A program made the translations under genes and the position numbers. From positions 1-62,500 of the forward strand of contig JANRFG010000015.1 of the NCBI GenBank assembly GCA_030725715.1: a stretch of DNA of 62,500 nt, in the 5' to 3' direction. Positions 1-9,462 of the stretch are shown here, piece after piece. Within the stretch, counting starts at the first letter, position 1; each line of letters opens with the position of its first letter. Source of the stretch: Opitutales bacterium (GTDB lineage: Bacteria > Verrucomicrobiota > Verrucomicrobiia > Opitutales > UBA953). Below the pieces are notes generated by a model. That model was not told the origin of the DNA and did no database searches. It saw nothing but the letters and a program-made list of their open reading frames with translations.

Positions 1-123
1 CGCGACGGCCGGACCGACCTCGAGAACCTCTTCCTGATCGGCACGGACCAAGGTTTTCTGGGGGTTACGGGGGCAATGTTGTCTGGCATTTCCATGGCCA
101 ATCTGCACGGTCTGAAGGCGTAA
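1..123 (+). CDS. C-terminal end of an FAD-dependent oxidoreductase (partial)
   Basis: An open frame enters from the left edge and stops with TAA at 121-123, leaving the last 40 residues. The segment NLFLIGTDQGFLGVTGAML followed by a short helix resembles the C-terminal FAD-contacting end of phytoene-desaturase or amine-oxidase type flavoproteins, where NLFL-G precedes a Gly-rich turn and a final helix. The substrate cannot be judged from this fragment. An MFS transporter starts 10 bp downstream on the same strand, so the two are probably co-transcribed. The family call rests on one short motif, so confidence is modest; the N-terminal Rossmann GxGxxG needed to confirm it is outside the window. 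Confidence 0.55.
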   Translation, partial: RDGRTDLENLFLIGTDQGFLGVTGAMLSGISMANLHGLKA

Positions 124-133
124 CCCCGCCATC

Positions 134-1471
134 ATGAGCACCCCTGATTTTCCGGACCAGCAACGCCCTCTCTGGAAGGATCTGCTGCAGCCCGCCGTCA
201 TCGTCGGCGCTCTCGGGTATTTCGTCGATATCTACGACCTCACGCTGTTCATGACCATCCGTAAGGACAGCCTGACCAGTCTCGGCCTCGGCCACCTGAT
301 CAGCGGCGCGGCTTGGTATCAGGACCTGCTTTCCTGGCAGATGGCCGGCATGCTGATCGGCGGCATCCTCTTCGGCATCCTCGGCGACCGCATGGGCCGC
401 CTGACGACCCTCTTCGGTTCCATCCTGCTTTACTCCGTCGCCAACATCGCCAACGGACTCGTCCATAGCTTCGAGGCCTATGCGACCTGGCGCTTTATCG
501 CCGGCCTTGGCCTCGCCGGCGAGCTGGGTGGGTGCATCGCGCTCGTGTCCGAGACCCTCTCCAAGGAGCGCCGCGGTTACGGCACCGCCCTCGTCGCGAC
601 CGTCGGCGTCTTCGGCGCCGTCGTCGCCGGCTTCATGGCCGATCATGTGGGCGACATCGGACGGGTCGTCGGCGGTTTCTTCGGCGCGCCCGTCGAAGGT
701 TGGCGCATGAGCTACTTCATCGGCGGTGGCCTCGGCCTGATGCTCCTCGCCTTGCGGGTCGGCGTGCGCGAATCCGGCATGTACCATCAGGCCCGCGATC
801 ACGCGGACGAAGGTTCGGTCGCGCGCGGCAACTTCTTCGCGCTCTTCTCGAATCGCGACCGTTTCCTGCGCTATCTCCGGTGCATCCTCATCGGTCTCCC
901 CACCTGGTTCATGATCGGCATCCTCGTGCAGCGTGCGTCGACCGTGTTCGCCCCCGCCAATGGCATCACCGGGGAGCCCATCAAGGACAACTGGTCCGTC
1001 GCCGCCTTTTATCTCGGCCTGACGTTCGGCGACCTTGCCAGCGGGGTCGGCAGCCAGCTCCTGCGCTCTCGTAAGAAGGTCGTCCTCGGCTTCCTGCTCT
1101 TCAGCCTGGCCTGCGTCGGTTTCTATCTCTTCGGCTCCAACGGCTGGAGCTCGGACGCCTACTACCGCCTCATCTTCCTGATGGGCTTCGGGATGGGCTA
1201 CTGGGCGCTCTTCGTGACGATCGCCGCGGAACAGTTTGGCACCAATCTCCGCGCCACCGTGGCGACCACCGTCCCCAACTTCGCCCGCGGTTCGCTGGTG
1301 CCGCTCACGTTCCTCTTCACCTATCTCGCCATGCCGCTCACCCAGGCGCGCGTCTCGCCGCCCGTCGCGGGCGCGATTCTCGGCGTGATCTGCTTCGGCG
1401 CTGCGTTCATCGCCTTGGCGACGATGGAAGAGACCTTCGGCAAGGACCTCGACTACCAGGAGCAGAAGTAA
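134..1471 (+). CDS. MFS transporter
   Basis: A 445-residue inner-membrane transporter of the major facilitator superfamily with about twelve hydrophobic segments. The loop 2-3 signature GDRMGRL (about residues 95-101) fits the MFS GxxxD(R/K)xGR(R/K) consensus. FVDIYDLTLF in TM1 resembles sugar- and organic-acid/H+ symporters (SHS or AAHS type), where an acidic residue lies in TM1. The ATG at 134 lies 10 bp after the upstream flavoprotein stop, which suggests an operon. The substrate cannot be assigned: it could serve the flavoprotein pathway or act as a carboxylate importer. A convergent gene begins its 3' end only 10 bp after this stop. Confidence 0.8.
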   Translation: MSTPDFPDQQRPLWKDLLQPAVIVGALGYFVDIYDLTLFMTIRKDSLTSLGLGHLISGAAWYQDLLSWQMAGMLIGGILFGILGDRMGRLTTLFGSILLYSVANIANGLVHSFEAYATWRFIAGLGLAGELGGCIALVSETLSKERRGYGTALVATVGVFGAVVAGFMADHVGDIGRVVGGFFGAPVEGWRMSYFIGGGLGLMLLALRVGVRESGMYHQARDHADEGSVARGNFFALFSNRDRFLRYLRCILIGLPTWFMIGILVQRASTVFAPANGITGEPIKDNWSVAAFYLGLTFGDLASGVGSQLLRSRKKVVLGFLLFSLACVGFYLFGSNGWSSDAYYRLIFLMGFGMGYWALFVTIAAEQFGTNLRATVATTVPNFARGSLVPLTFLFTYLAMPLTQARVSPPVAGAILGVICFGAAFIALATMEETFGKDLDYQEQK

Positions 1472-1481
1472 GCGACGCCGC

Positions 1482-2546
1482 TTACTTCTGCTCCGGGGCG
1501 GGCAGGTCGGCCACGCAGCGGAAGCCCGCGTGGTTCGTCGACGTCAGCGTGTCGAGGCCTTGGCGGGAGGCGGGCCGGTAGCGGAAGCAGTAGCCTTCGT
1601 CGCAGAGCCAGGAGCCGCCGCGGATCACGTGCTGACCGAAGCCGGTCTGCTCCGGGTCATGACCGACGGCCGGACCGATGGGGCCGTCCTTGGGCGAGAC
1701 CTTGTAATAATTGAGGCCATACCAGTCCTCGCACATCTCCCAGACGTTGCCGGAGACATCGTAGAGGCCATAGCCGTTGGGCGGAAAGGATTTGACCGGG
1801 GCCACGGCGGTGTAGCCGTCCACGCCGCTGTCGCGCTCCGGGAACTTGCCCTGCCAATGGTTGCTCATGATCTTGCCGCCCGGACGTTCTTCGTCACCCC
1901 ACACGAAAGGCTTGTCCTTCAGTCCGCCGCGCGCGGCGAACTCCCACTCGGCCTCGGTCGGCAGGCGCTTGCCGGCCCACTTGGCGTAAGCCTGCGCGTC
2001 CTTGTAGGTCAGGCAGACCACCGGATGATCCATCCGTTGCTCGATCGACGAGGTCGGTCCGTCCGGGTGACGCCAGTTCGCGCCGGCGATGAACTTCCAC
2101 CAGGGCAGGTCGGCGCCGCCGCACTGGAAAGGGTTCACGCCGGAGACGCGATGGAAGATGAGGGCGCCGCCTTTCAGGTATTCCTTGGGGGCGTTGGGGA
2201 ACTCGCGCGGGTCGAGGTCCTTCTCGGCGTCGGTCACGTAGCCGGTGGCGTCGACGAATTTCTTGAACTGGGCGTTGGTCACTTCGGTGACATCCATCCA
2301 GAAGCCTTTGACGACGACCGCGTGCGCCGGGGCTTCTTCCGCGTGCTTCTCGTCGGCCTTGTCGGTCCCCATCGTGAATTCACCGCCCGGGATCCAGACC
2401 ATGCCGGCCAGGTCCTGCTTCGCCGGGGTCGCGGCCGTGGGGCGGAGGCCGAGCAAGACGAACGGAGCGGCCATGAGCACGACGGCGATCGTGATGATCC
2501 AGGTCTTGGCCTGGATTGCTGGGCTTGGGCGGGCGTTGGTTTCCAT
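1482..2546 (-). CDS. Formylglycine-generating enzyme (sulfatase-modifying factor family)
   Basis: A 354-residue protein of the FGE-sulfatase/SUMF1 family. An N-terminal hydrophobic stretch (about residues 13-33) looks like a signal anchor, placing the domain outside the inner membrane. The opening MVWIPGGEFTMGTD, the central TEAEWEFAARGG and the C-terminal GGSWLCDEGYCFRYR are family hallmarks. Cys315 and Cys320 are five residues apart, as are the Cu(I)-binding, oxygen-dependent catalytic cysteines of human FGE (C336/C341). Many bacterial SUMF1-fold proteins lack this pair, so this copy may be a true sulfatase activator that converts Cys to formylglycine. No sulfatase lies in the window. It converges on the MFS gene to its left. 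Confidence 0.85.
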   Translation of the reverse strand: METNARPSPAIQAKTWIITIAVVLMAAPFVLLGLRPTAATPAKQDLAGMVWIPGGEFTMGTDKADEKHAEEAPAHAVVVKGFWMDVTEVTNAQFKKFVDATGYVTDAEKDLDPREFPNAPKEYLKGGALIFHRVSGVNPFQCGGADLPWWKFIAGANWRHPDGPTSSIEQRMDHPVVCLTYKDAQAYAKWAGKRLPTEAEWEFAARGGLKDKPFVWGDEERPGGKIMSNHWQGKFPERDSGVDGYTAVAPVKSFPPNGYGLYDVSGNVWEMCEDWYGLNYYKVSPKDGPIGPAVGHDPEQTGFGQHVIRGGSWLCDEGYCFRYRPASRQGLDTLTSTNHAGFRCVADLPAPEQK

Positions 2547-2649
2547 GGGGTGCTTCTTCTTACGAAAGGGGAGGGGCAGGGCGAACCTTTTGCGGGGGAG
2601 GGCGGATATCGCCTCGCCCAGCGGGACTTTTCTGCCTTATCCAAGGCGC

Positions 2650-3219
2650 ATGAGTTCGACCCAAGAAGAAGTCCTCCAGATCTTCCGTGATTCCAAGGCC
2701 CTCCTGACCGGACACTTCGTCCTCCGTTCCGGCCTCCATAGCGGCCATTTCTTCCAGTGCGCCCAGGTCTGCCAGCACATGGACAAAGTCACCCGCCTCA
2801 TCGAGCTGCTCCGCCCGAAGCTCGCCGCGCATCCCTGCGACACCGTCCTCGCCCCGGCGATGGGCGGACTCGTGGTGGGACAGGAAATCGCCCGTCAGCT
2901 CGGCGTACGTTTCGTCTTCGCCGAAAAGGAGAACGACAAGCTGGTCCTCCGCCGTAATTTCACCTTCCGTCCGGGCGAGCGCGTGATCGTCGCCGAAGAC
3001 GTCGTCACCCGTGGCGGCCGCGCCCAGGAGTGCCTGGACATCCTCAAGGCCGCCGGAGCCACCGCCGTCGGCGTGGCTTCCCTGGTCGATCGCTCGGCCG
3101 GACAGACCCAATTCAGCGTCCCCTTCATTTCTTTGCTGGAGCTGAACTTCCCGACTTACGCGGCGGACGCGGTCCCCGCCGAACTCGCAAAGCTGCCGGC
3201 GACCAAGCCGGGTTCCTGA
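2650..3219 (+). CDS. pyrE: Orotate phosphoribosyltransferase
   Basis: A 189-residue type I phosphoribosyltransferase joining orotate and PRPP to give OMP in pyrimidine synthesis. The PRPP-binding loop AEDVVTRGGR (about residues 115-124) is the expected acidic-pair/glycine-loop motif. SGLHSGHFF near the N-terminus is the orotate-side motif typical of bacterial PyrE. I chose the ATG at 2650 because the frame is open further upstream but that extension is antisense to the FGE gene and has no family similarity. The gene is divergent from the FGE gene, with about 100 bp between them. The family is well conserved, and the length is slightly below the usual 200-210. Confidence 0.93.
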   Translation: MSSTQEEVLQIFRDSKALLTGHFVLRSGLHSGHFFQCAQVCQHMDKVTRLIELLRPKLAAHPCDTVLAPAMGGLVVGQEIARQLGVRFVFAEKENDKLVLRRNFTFRPGERVIVAEDVVTRGGRAQECLDILKAAGATAVGVASLVDRSAGQTQFSVPFISLLELNFPTYAADAVPAELAKLPATKPGS

Positions 3220-3332
3220 GACGCCGGCCTGGCGGGCGGTATTTTGGCTAAAAACGAGGGCTAGGGCGTCGTTTGATACCTTGTGCCTTGCACCAAGGCG
3301 GGGGCTTCCCTACGCCAAACCACTCACTTTCC

Positions 3333-5093
3333 ATGGATCGCAAGAACTTCTTCCTAGGTATGGCCTGCATCGTCGGCGCCTTCGCCCTTTTCTTCCTCAC
3401 CAAGCCGGCCACCCCGCCTCCGGGCGCCACGCCGGCCCCGGCCCCGGCCACCGCCGTCGCCCCCGCCGCTCCGTCCTTGGTCGCCAAGCCTGCGGCCACC
3501 TTGCCCGTCTCCGCTCAGTCCGCTCGCCCGGTCCCCCTTGAGTCGGCCAAGTCCTTCGTCATCGAGAACGAAAAGCTCAAGGTCACGCTCACCGATCGTG
3601 GCGGCGCCATCCGGGAGATCCGCCTGAAGAAGGAATTCGCGGATGTCACCAAGCAGGGCGTCGTCGTCTTCAACGCCCGTAACGACGAATCCGCTCTCGC
3701 GCTTGCGGTGAAGAATCCGCTCACCGGCAAGCTGGAGACGATCCTCTCCGAGTTCGCCGTGCAGCCCGGCGCTTCCGCCGACAAGATCACCTTCGTCGGC
3801 GGCCTCGCCGACGGCACCCGCATCGAGCGTAGCTTCACGCTGGCGACCAAGGATGGCGCCGAGCCTTACTCCCTTGGTTTCGCCACGAAGGTCATTCCCG
3901 CCGCCGGCAAGCCCGCCGCCACGGTCTGGGTCTCGACCGGCTGCTGGCAGCCGACCGAAGGGGATTCCGCCAACCAGTTCCTTTCCGTGCTCGCTTACGA
4001 CGGCGAAGACCTGACCCGCGTCGGCCTCGACGTGTTCACCGATTCCAGCGGCTTCTTCGGTCTCGGCGCCCATAAGGCCCAGGCCGACCACGCCGTCGCG
4101 TCGGTCGCCAAGCCGTTCCTCTGGATCGCCTCCGGCAACCAGTTCTTCTCCTCGATCATCCATCCGGCCGACGCCTCCGCCCGTGGCGCCCGCACCGAAG
4201 TCCTCGTCCTGCCGGTCGGCTTCGAGGGCGGCAAGCGCGGCCTGCAGGCCTTCGCCTCGTGGGAGCCCGTCCCGGCCGCCGACCTCTCCCGCACCTTCGC
4301 CGGTGAATTCTTCGTCGGCCCGAAGGAATACGCGCGCGTCGCCGCTCTGCCGGATGGCCAAGTCGCCGTCCTGCAGTTCTCGAAGCTCCTCGGGTTCATT
4401 TCCTTCGGCGCCGTCTGCAAGCTGCTCCTCGCTGTCCTCGGCGGCGTGCATTGGCTCCTCGAATGGAGCGGCGCCTGGTCCTGGGGTTGGGCGATCGTCC
4501 TGCTCACCTGCCTCATCAAGGTCATCACCTGGCCGCTGACGTCGATCCAGATGAAGGCCGCGAAGAAGATGCAGAAGTTCGCGAAGCCCATGCAGGACAT
4601 CCGCGAGAAACATAAGGACAACCCGGAGAAGATGCAGAAGGAGCTCATGAAGCTCTACACCGAGAACAAGATCAACCCGTTCGCCGGCTGTCTCCCGATC
4701 CTCATCCAGATGCCGATCTTCTTCGGCCTCTACACGTCCTTCCAGACCACCGTCGAACTCCGCCTGCATTCGTTCCTCTGGATCGCCGACCTCTCGGCGC
4801 CGGATACGATCTTCGAACTGGGCGGCTTCCCGGTGAACCTCCTGCCGGTGCTGATGGGCGTCACGATGTGGCTCTCGATGCGCATGAGCCCGCAGCCTTC
4901 CGGCGACGGCTCCCAGAAGACGATCTTCCTGATGATGACGCTGCTGTTCCCGGTCATCTGTTACCCGATGGCCTCGGCCCTCACGCTGTACATGACGATC
5001 CAGAACCTGTTGACGATGCTGCAGACCTGGCTTACCAAGGACGAACCGGATGTCGTGGTGATCCCGCCCGCGACGAAGAAGGTCAAAGGCTGA
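3333..5093 (+). CDS. yidC: Membrane protein insertase YidC/Oxa1
   Basis: A 586-residue inner-membrane insertase, full-length Gram-negative form. The start MDRKNFFLG is followed by TM1 (about residues 8-22), an Ala/Pro-rich linker, a large periplasmic beta-supersandwich domain (roughly 70-350), then the conserved Oxa1 core with several TMs. The core contains the NKINPFAGCLPILIQMP segment that includes the hydrophilic-groove helix. YidC inserts Sec-dependent and Sec-independent membrane proteins. I placed the start at 3333 rather than upstream because the upstream extension has no hydrophobic or family features. It is followed 21 bp later by yebC. The usual rnpA-rpmH neighbourhood is not present here. 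Confidence 0.95.
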   Translation: MDRKNFFLGMACIVGAFALFFLTKPATPPPGATPAPAPATAVAPAAPSLVAKPAATLPVSAQSARPVPLESAKSFVIENEKLKVTLTDRGGAIREIRLKKEFADVTKQGVVVFNARNDESALALAVKNPLTGKLETILSEFAVQPGASADKITFVGGLADGTRIERSFTLATKDGAEPYSLGFATKVIPAAGKPAATVWVSTGCWQPTEGDSANQFLSVLAYDGEDLTRVGLDVFTDSSGFFGLGAHKAQADHAVASVAKPFLWIASGNQFFSSIIHPADASARGARTEVLVLPVGFEGGKRGLQAFASWEPVPAADLSRTFAGEFFVGPKEYARVAALPDGQVAVLQFSKLLGFISFGAVCKLLLAVLGGVHWLLEWSGAWSWGWAIVLLTCLIKVITWPLTSIQMKAAKKMQKFAKPMQDIREKHKDNPEKMQKELMKLYTENKINPFAGCLPILIQMPIFFGLYTSFQTTVELRLHSFLWIADLSAPDTIFELGGFPVNLLPVLMGVTMWLSMRMSPQPSGDGSQKTIFLMMTLLFPVICYPMASALTLYMTIQNLLTMLQTWLTKDEPDVVVIPPATKKVKG

Positions 5094-5114
5094 TTTTCCA
5101 ACCCCCACCCCATC

Positions 5115-5855
5115 ATGTCTGGTCATAGCAAGTGGCACACGACGAAGCGGCACAAGGCCGTCATTGACGCCAAGCGCGGCAAGATCTTCTCCGTCCTCGC
5201 GAAGGAGATCACCCTCGCGGCGCGCGCCGGCGGCGGCAGCCCTGAATCCAACGCGCGTCTCCGCACGCTCATGGACAAGGCCCGCGCCTCGAACATGCCG
5301 TCGGATAACATCAAGCGCGCGGTCCAGAAGGGCACCGGCGAGATCCCCGGCGTCGTCTACGAAGAGATCGTCTACGAGGGCTATGCGCCGGGCGGCGTCG
5401 GCCTCATCGTCGAAGTCACCACCGACAACAAGAACCGCGCCGCGGCCGAAGTCCGTCAGGCTTTCAACGATAACGGCGGCAACATGGCCCAGACGGGCGC
5501 GGTCTCCCATAGCTTCCAGAAGAAGGGCCAGTTCCTCATCGGCGCCTCCCAGATCGGCGAAGACGCCCTGATGGAGCTCGTCCTCGAGGCCGGCGCCGAA
5601 GACGTCATCAACAATGGCGACCACTTCGAGGTGCTTTCCCCGATCGCGGCCTTCGATGCCATCTCCAAGGCGCTGCAGGAGAAGTCCATCAAGCCCGAGT
5701 CGGCCGAGCTTTCTTATATTTCCAGCATCCCGGTGCCGGTCGGCGACGCCGCCGTGGCCAAGCAGGTGATGGAACTGATCGACGCCCTCGAGGCCCTGGA
5801 CGACGTCAAAGCCGTCCACGGCAACCAGGAGATCGACGAGAAGCTGATGTCCTAA
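5115..5855 (+). CDS. yebC: YebC/PmpR family protein (TACO1-type)
   Basis: A 246-residue cytoplasmic protein beginning with the diagnostic MSGHSKWHTTKRHKA and continuing in three domains typical of YebC. It includes the acidic internal segment with YEGYAPGG (about residues 89-96). Family members have been described as DNA-binding regulators and, more recently, as translation factors that relieve ribosome stalling on proline-rich stretches, like mitochondrial TACO1. Which role applies here is not shown by the sequence. It follows yidC by 21 bp and could be co-transcribed with it. The window encodes several Ala/Pro-rich proteins, so a stalling-relief role would be consistent with context, but that is inference. 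Confidence 0.93.
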   Translation: MSGHSKWHTTKRHKAVIDAKRGKIFSVLAKEITLAARAGGGSPESNARLRTLMDKARASNMPSDNIKRAVQKGTGEIPGVVYEEIVYEGYAPGGVGLIVEVTTDNKNRAAAEVRQAFNDNGGNMAQTGAVSHSFQKKGQFLIGASQIGEDALMELVLEAGAEDVINNGDHFEVLSPIAAFDAISKALQEKSIKPESAELSYISSIPVPVGDAAVAKQVMELIDALEALDDVKAVHGNQEIDEKLMS

Positions 5856-5919
5856 GCCGGGCGGATTCCGCCCACGCTTTACGGCTTCACTGTCCGGCTG
5901 GTCCGGGTAGTGTCGCCTC

Positions 5920-6414
5920 GTGTCCGCTCCTCGTCGCCAGTCCGGCAGTGTTTCCTCCGGGGTCCGGACGGCGGCTCGTGCCGTCATCCTCCGCGGCGGT
6001 GATATCCTGACGGTCCGCATCCGCACCGAAGAGGGGGAGTTCCTGGTCCTGCCGGGCGGCGGCCAGAATCACGGCGAGACGTTGCGCGACACCGTGAGCC
6101 GCGAAGTGTTGGAAGAGCTGGGCCTCAAGGTCGTACCCCAGGGTCTCCTGTACCTTCGCGAATACGTCGGCAAGAACCACGCGATGCATCGGATCCATGG
6201 CCACTTTCATCAGGTCGAGGCCGTCTTCCACTGCGTCTGCGAGGACCTTTCCCCGATCGGGGAGGGTCGGGAACGCGATCGTCGGCAGGTCGGTTTCGAA
6301 TGGCTGCCGTTGGCCCGTCTGGCGGATTACCCCCTTTCGCCCAAGGGCTTGGGCGACGTCATCGCCAAGGCCCTCAAAGACGGTTCGGCCACCTATCTCG
6401 GGGACGTACATTGA
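5920..6414 (+). CDS. Nudix hydrolase
   Basis: A 164-residue Nudix-fold hydrolase. The complete Nudix box runs over residues 47-69: GGQNHGE, seven residues, then REVLEELGL, which matches GX5EX7REUXEEXGU and supplies the metal-binding glutamates. The family cleaves nucleoside diphosphates linked to another moiety; the substrate cannot be read from the sequence. The start is a GTG at 5920; no in-frame ATG exists before the conserved beta strand AVILRGGDILTVRI. It sits between yebC and tRNA-Val on the same strand and may share a transcript with either. Confidence 0.88.
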   Translation: MSAPRRQSGSVSSGVRTAARAVILRGGDILTVRIRTEEGEFLVLPGGGQNHGETLRDTVSREVLEELGLKVVPQGLLYLREYVGKNHAMHRIHGHFHQVEAVFHCVCEDLSPIGEGRERDRRQVGFEWLPLARLADYPLSPKGLGDVIAKALKDGSATYLGDVH

Positions 6415-6463
6415 AGGCTTGCCAGAGGGCGGTCGTCTCCCTTTGTTCACTTTCCTCTTTCTT

Positions 6464-6540
6464 GGGGTTATAGCTCAGTTGGTTAGAGCGCCTGATTGAC
6501 ATTCAGGAGGTCGATGGTTCAAGTCCATCTAACCCCACCA
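6464..6540 (+). tRNA. tRNA-Val (GAC anticodon)
   Basis: A 77-nt cloverleaf. Acceptor GGGGTTA (6464-6470) pairs with TAACCCC (6530-6536), and the D arm has AGCTCAGTTGGTTAGAGC. The anticodon stem CCTGA/TCAGG encloses TTGACAT, giving anticodon GAC, which reads GUC valine codons. The T arm contains GGTTCAAGTCC. The 3' CCA (6538-6540) is encoded in the DNA. Confidence 0.96.
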
Positions 6541-6546
6541 CTTCGA

Positions 6547-6584
6547 AGCCCCGGCCTGGCGAACCCAGTCCGGGGCTCTTGTTT
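6547..6584 (+). terminator. Intrinsic terminator after tRNA-Val
   Basis: AGCCCCGG (6547-6554) pairs with CCGGGGCT (6570-6577), with an inner CTGG/CCAG extension, followed by CTTGTTT. It lies 7 nt after the tRNA CCA and before eno. Confidence 0.8.
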
Positions 6585-6658
6585 GGTGGGTTTTCCGTAG
6601 GGTCGGGCGGGCGAACGTAACACCTTTTTTCTCGCTCAGCCACCCCCCTTGTCCCTAG

Positions 6659-8014
<1,356 letters not shown>

Positions 8015-8034
8015 GCCCTGGTCGCAGGCAAAGC

Positions 8035-8064
8035 AAAGGGCCGCCCGATGGGCGGCCCTTTTTG
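8035..8064 (+). terminator. Intrinsic terminator of eno
   Basis: A perfect 12-bp stem AAAGGGCCGCCC (8035-8046) / GGGCGGCCCTTT (8050-8061) with a GAT loop and a following T run. Because A residues flank the 5' side it could also act leftward on the convergent hydrolase gene. Confidence 0.92.
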
Positions 8065-8083
8065 TTGTCCGATATTAAGCTGC

Positions 8084-9376
8084 TTACTTCGACTCCAGGC
8101 CGGCGGAGTTCACCGCGACGACTTCGTACTTCGCGCCGGCTTTGGCGCCCTTGTCGATGAAGCGCATCGCCGCGAGCGGCAGCGTCGGGGTGTCGCCATA
8201 GGTCACGCCCTGGAAGAGCGGGCGACCGAAGGGATTGGTGAGCTTCTCCGGCACGCGGCCGACGACTTGTCCGTCCTTCTTGATGAGGAACTGGCGGACG
8301 CCGCTCTCGAAGTCGGCGTGCGCATCCCATGTAAGCTCGACGCCTTCGGTGATGGCCTTGATTGCGACGTTGAAGGGAGCGGGCGGCGGGGTGGTGTCGT
8401 TCGTCGCCCCGGTCTTCACGTATTCCGTCCAGGCCTTGGCGAAAGCGGCGTCAGGCAGCCAGTTGGACTCCGCCTTGTCGCCGGCGTATTCGCCCGCTGG
8501 CTTGGCTTCGTTGCCGAGGAGAGGGGAGAGCCAGCCCTTCGACTGGTCGATCTTGCGGAGGGTGTTGCCGGACGCGGGTAAGCGCAGCGCGAGGCAGGCG
8601 TCGAAGAACGCGATGGCGGCGTACCGCTGGTCGCCCGTCTGGTGGGAGGTCAGGGGGTCGGGCGCGAAGGCGATCGGAGCTCCCTTGCTGCGGTATTCCT
8701 TGAACATGGCGAGCGCTCCGGTCCAAGCGCCGTTGAAGCGCTTGTCGCCGTTCTCCTTCACGCCTGGGTTAGCGACCATGGGAATCCCATAGGCTTCGGG
8801 CGAGAGGACGACCGGCGGACCATAACGTCCGGGCTTTCCGTCCGCCTCGTTCTGCCAGTAGGCGTAGGCCGTGCCGGATCGGAACCAGATGGCGACGATG
8901 CGCTCGGGGTATTTAGCCTGCATGATGCTGGCCCAGGAGCCGCCGCCGCTGTGCCCCCAGAGGCACCAGGGGGTCTCCGCCAACTCCGGATGGCCGCTGG
9001 CCTGCCCAAGGTCCTTGAGCGCCTTCAGAAAGCTTAGCCCTGAGCCTTTGCGCGGGTCCGACCACTGCCTGCAGTCCGCCTTTTCCGGCTGATGGATCAC
9101 CGGTCCGAGGAGCGCGCAGTCCCACTTGCGGGCGAGCGCCTGCCAGTGGAGGTCGTCGGCCGCGGTCACGGCGCTCTTATTGGAGCCTTCGCCGCAACCA
9201 TGCTGGTGCACGATGATGCCGCGGACTGTCTTCACCCCCTCCGGGAGCCAGAGGTTGTAGGTGGCGGGGAAGATGAGTTCGCCGGGCTTGTCCGAGGCCG
9301 GATAGCTCACGGAGTATTTGGCGCCGTCGGCCAAGGCGGCCAAAGGCAGGAGGAGCAGGGCGAGGAGGGATCGCAT
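8084..9376 (-). CDS. Exported alpha/beta hydrolase with C-terminal fibronectin-III-like domain
   Basis: A 430-residue protein with a cleavable signal peptide (MRSLLALLLLPLAALA). An alpha/beta-hydrolase domain follows, with the nucleophile elbow GHSGGG (Ser143 at the centre) and an upstream IIVHQHGCG strand-turn that resembles an oxyanion-hole region. From about residue 322 a TPPPAPFNV linker leads into a beta-rich segment containing VELTWDAHAD and YEVVAVNSAGLES, the pattern of a fibronectin type III domain. It is probably a secreted or periplasmic esterase. Its position near the sialidase operon makes an acetyl-esterase role on glycans possible, but two divergently placed genes separate them, so this is weak inference. 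Confidence 0.75.
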   Translation of the reverse strand: MRSLLALLLLPLAALADGAKYSVSYPASDKPGELIFPATYNLWLPEGVKTVRGIIVHQHGCGEGSNKSAVTAADDLHWQALARKWDCALLGPVIHQPEKADCRQWSDPRKGSGLSFLKALKDLGQASGHPELAETPWCLWGHSGGGSWASIMQAKYPERIVAIWFRSGTAYAYWQNEADGKPGRYGPPVVLSPEAYGIPMVANPGVKENGDKRFNGAWTGALAMFKEYRSKGAPIAFAPDPLTSHQTGDQRYAAIAFFDACLALRLPASGNTLRKIDQSKGWLSPLLGNEAKPAGEYAGDKAESNWLPDAAFAKAWTEYVKTGATNDTTPPPAPFNVAIKAITEGVELTWDAHADFESGVRQFLIKKDGQVVGRVPEKLTNPFGRPLFQGVTYGDTPTLPLAAMRFIDKGAKAGAKYEVVAVNSAGLESK

Positions 9377-9462
9377 GGGGTTGTCTTATGGACAGCCAGA
9401 ATCGGTGTTGGTTCAAGCCGACGTTGGCTGGACGGCCGTCCGCTCCCGCTTAGGGTCGGCCT

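Noticed and set aside
2245-2649. Upstream extension of pyrE
   Set aside because: It is antisense to the FGE gene and lacks any PyrE similarity, so ATG 2650 is preferred.
3354-6026. An 890-codon minus-strand frame over yidC, yebC and the Nudix gene
   Set aside because: It is a shadow of the plus-strand genes, of low-complexity Arg/Asp/Gly composition with no motif.
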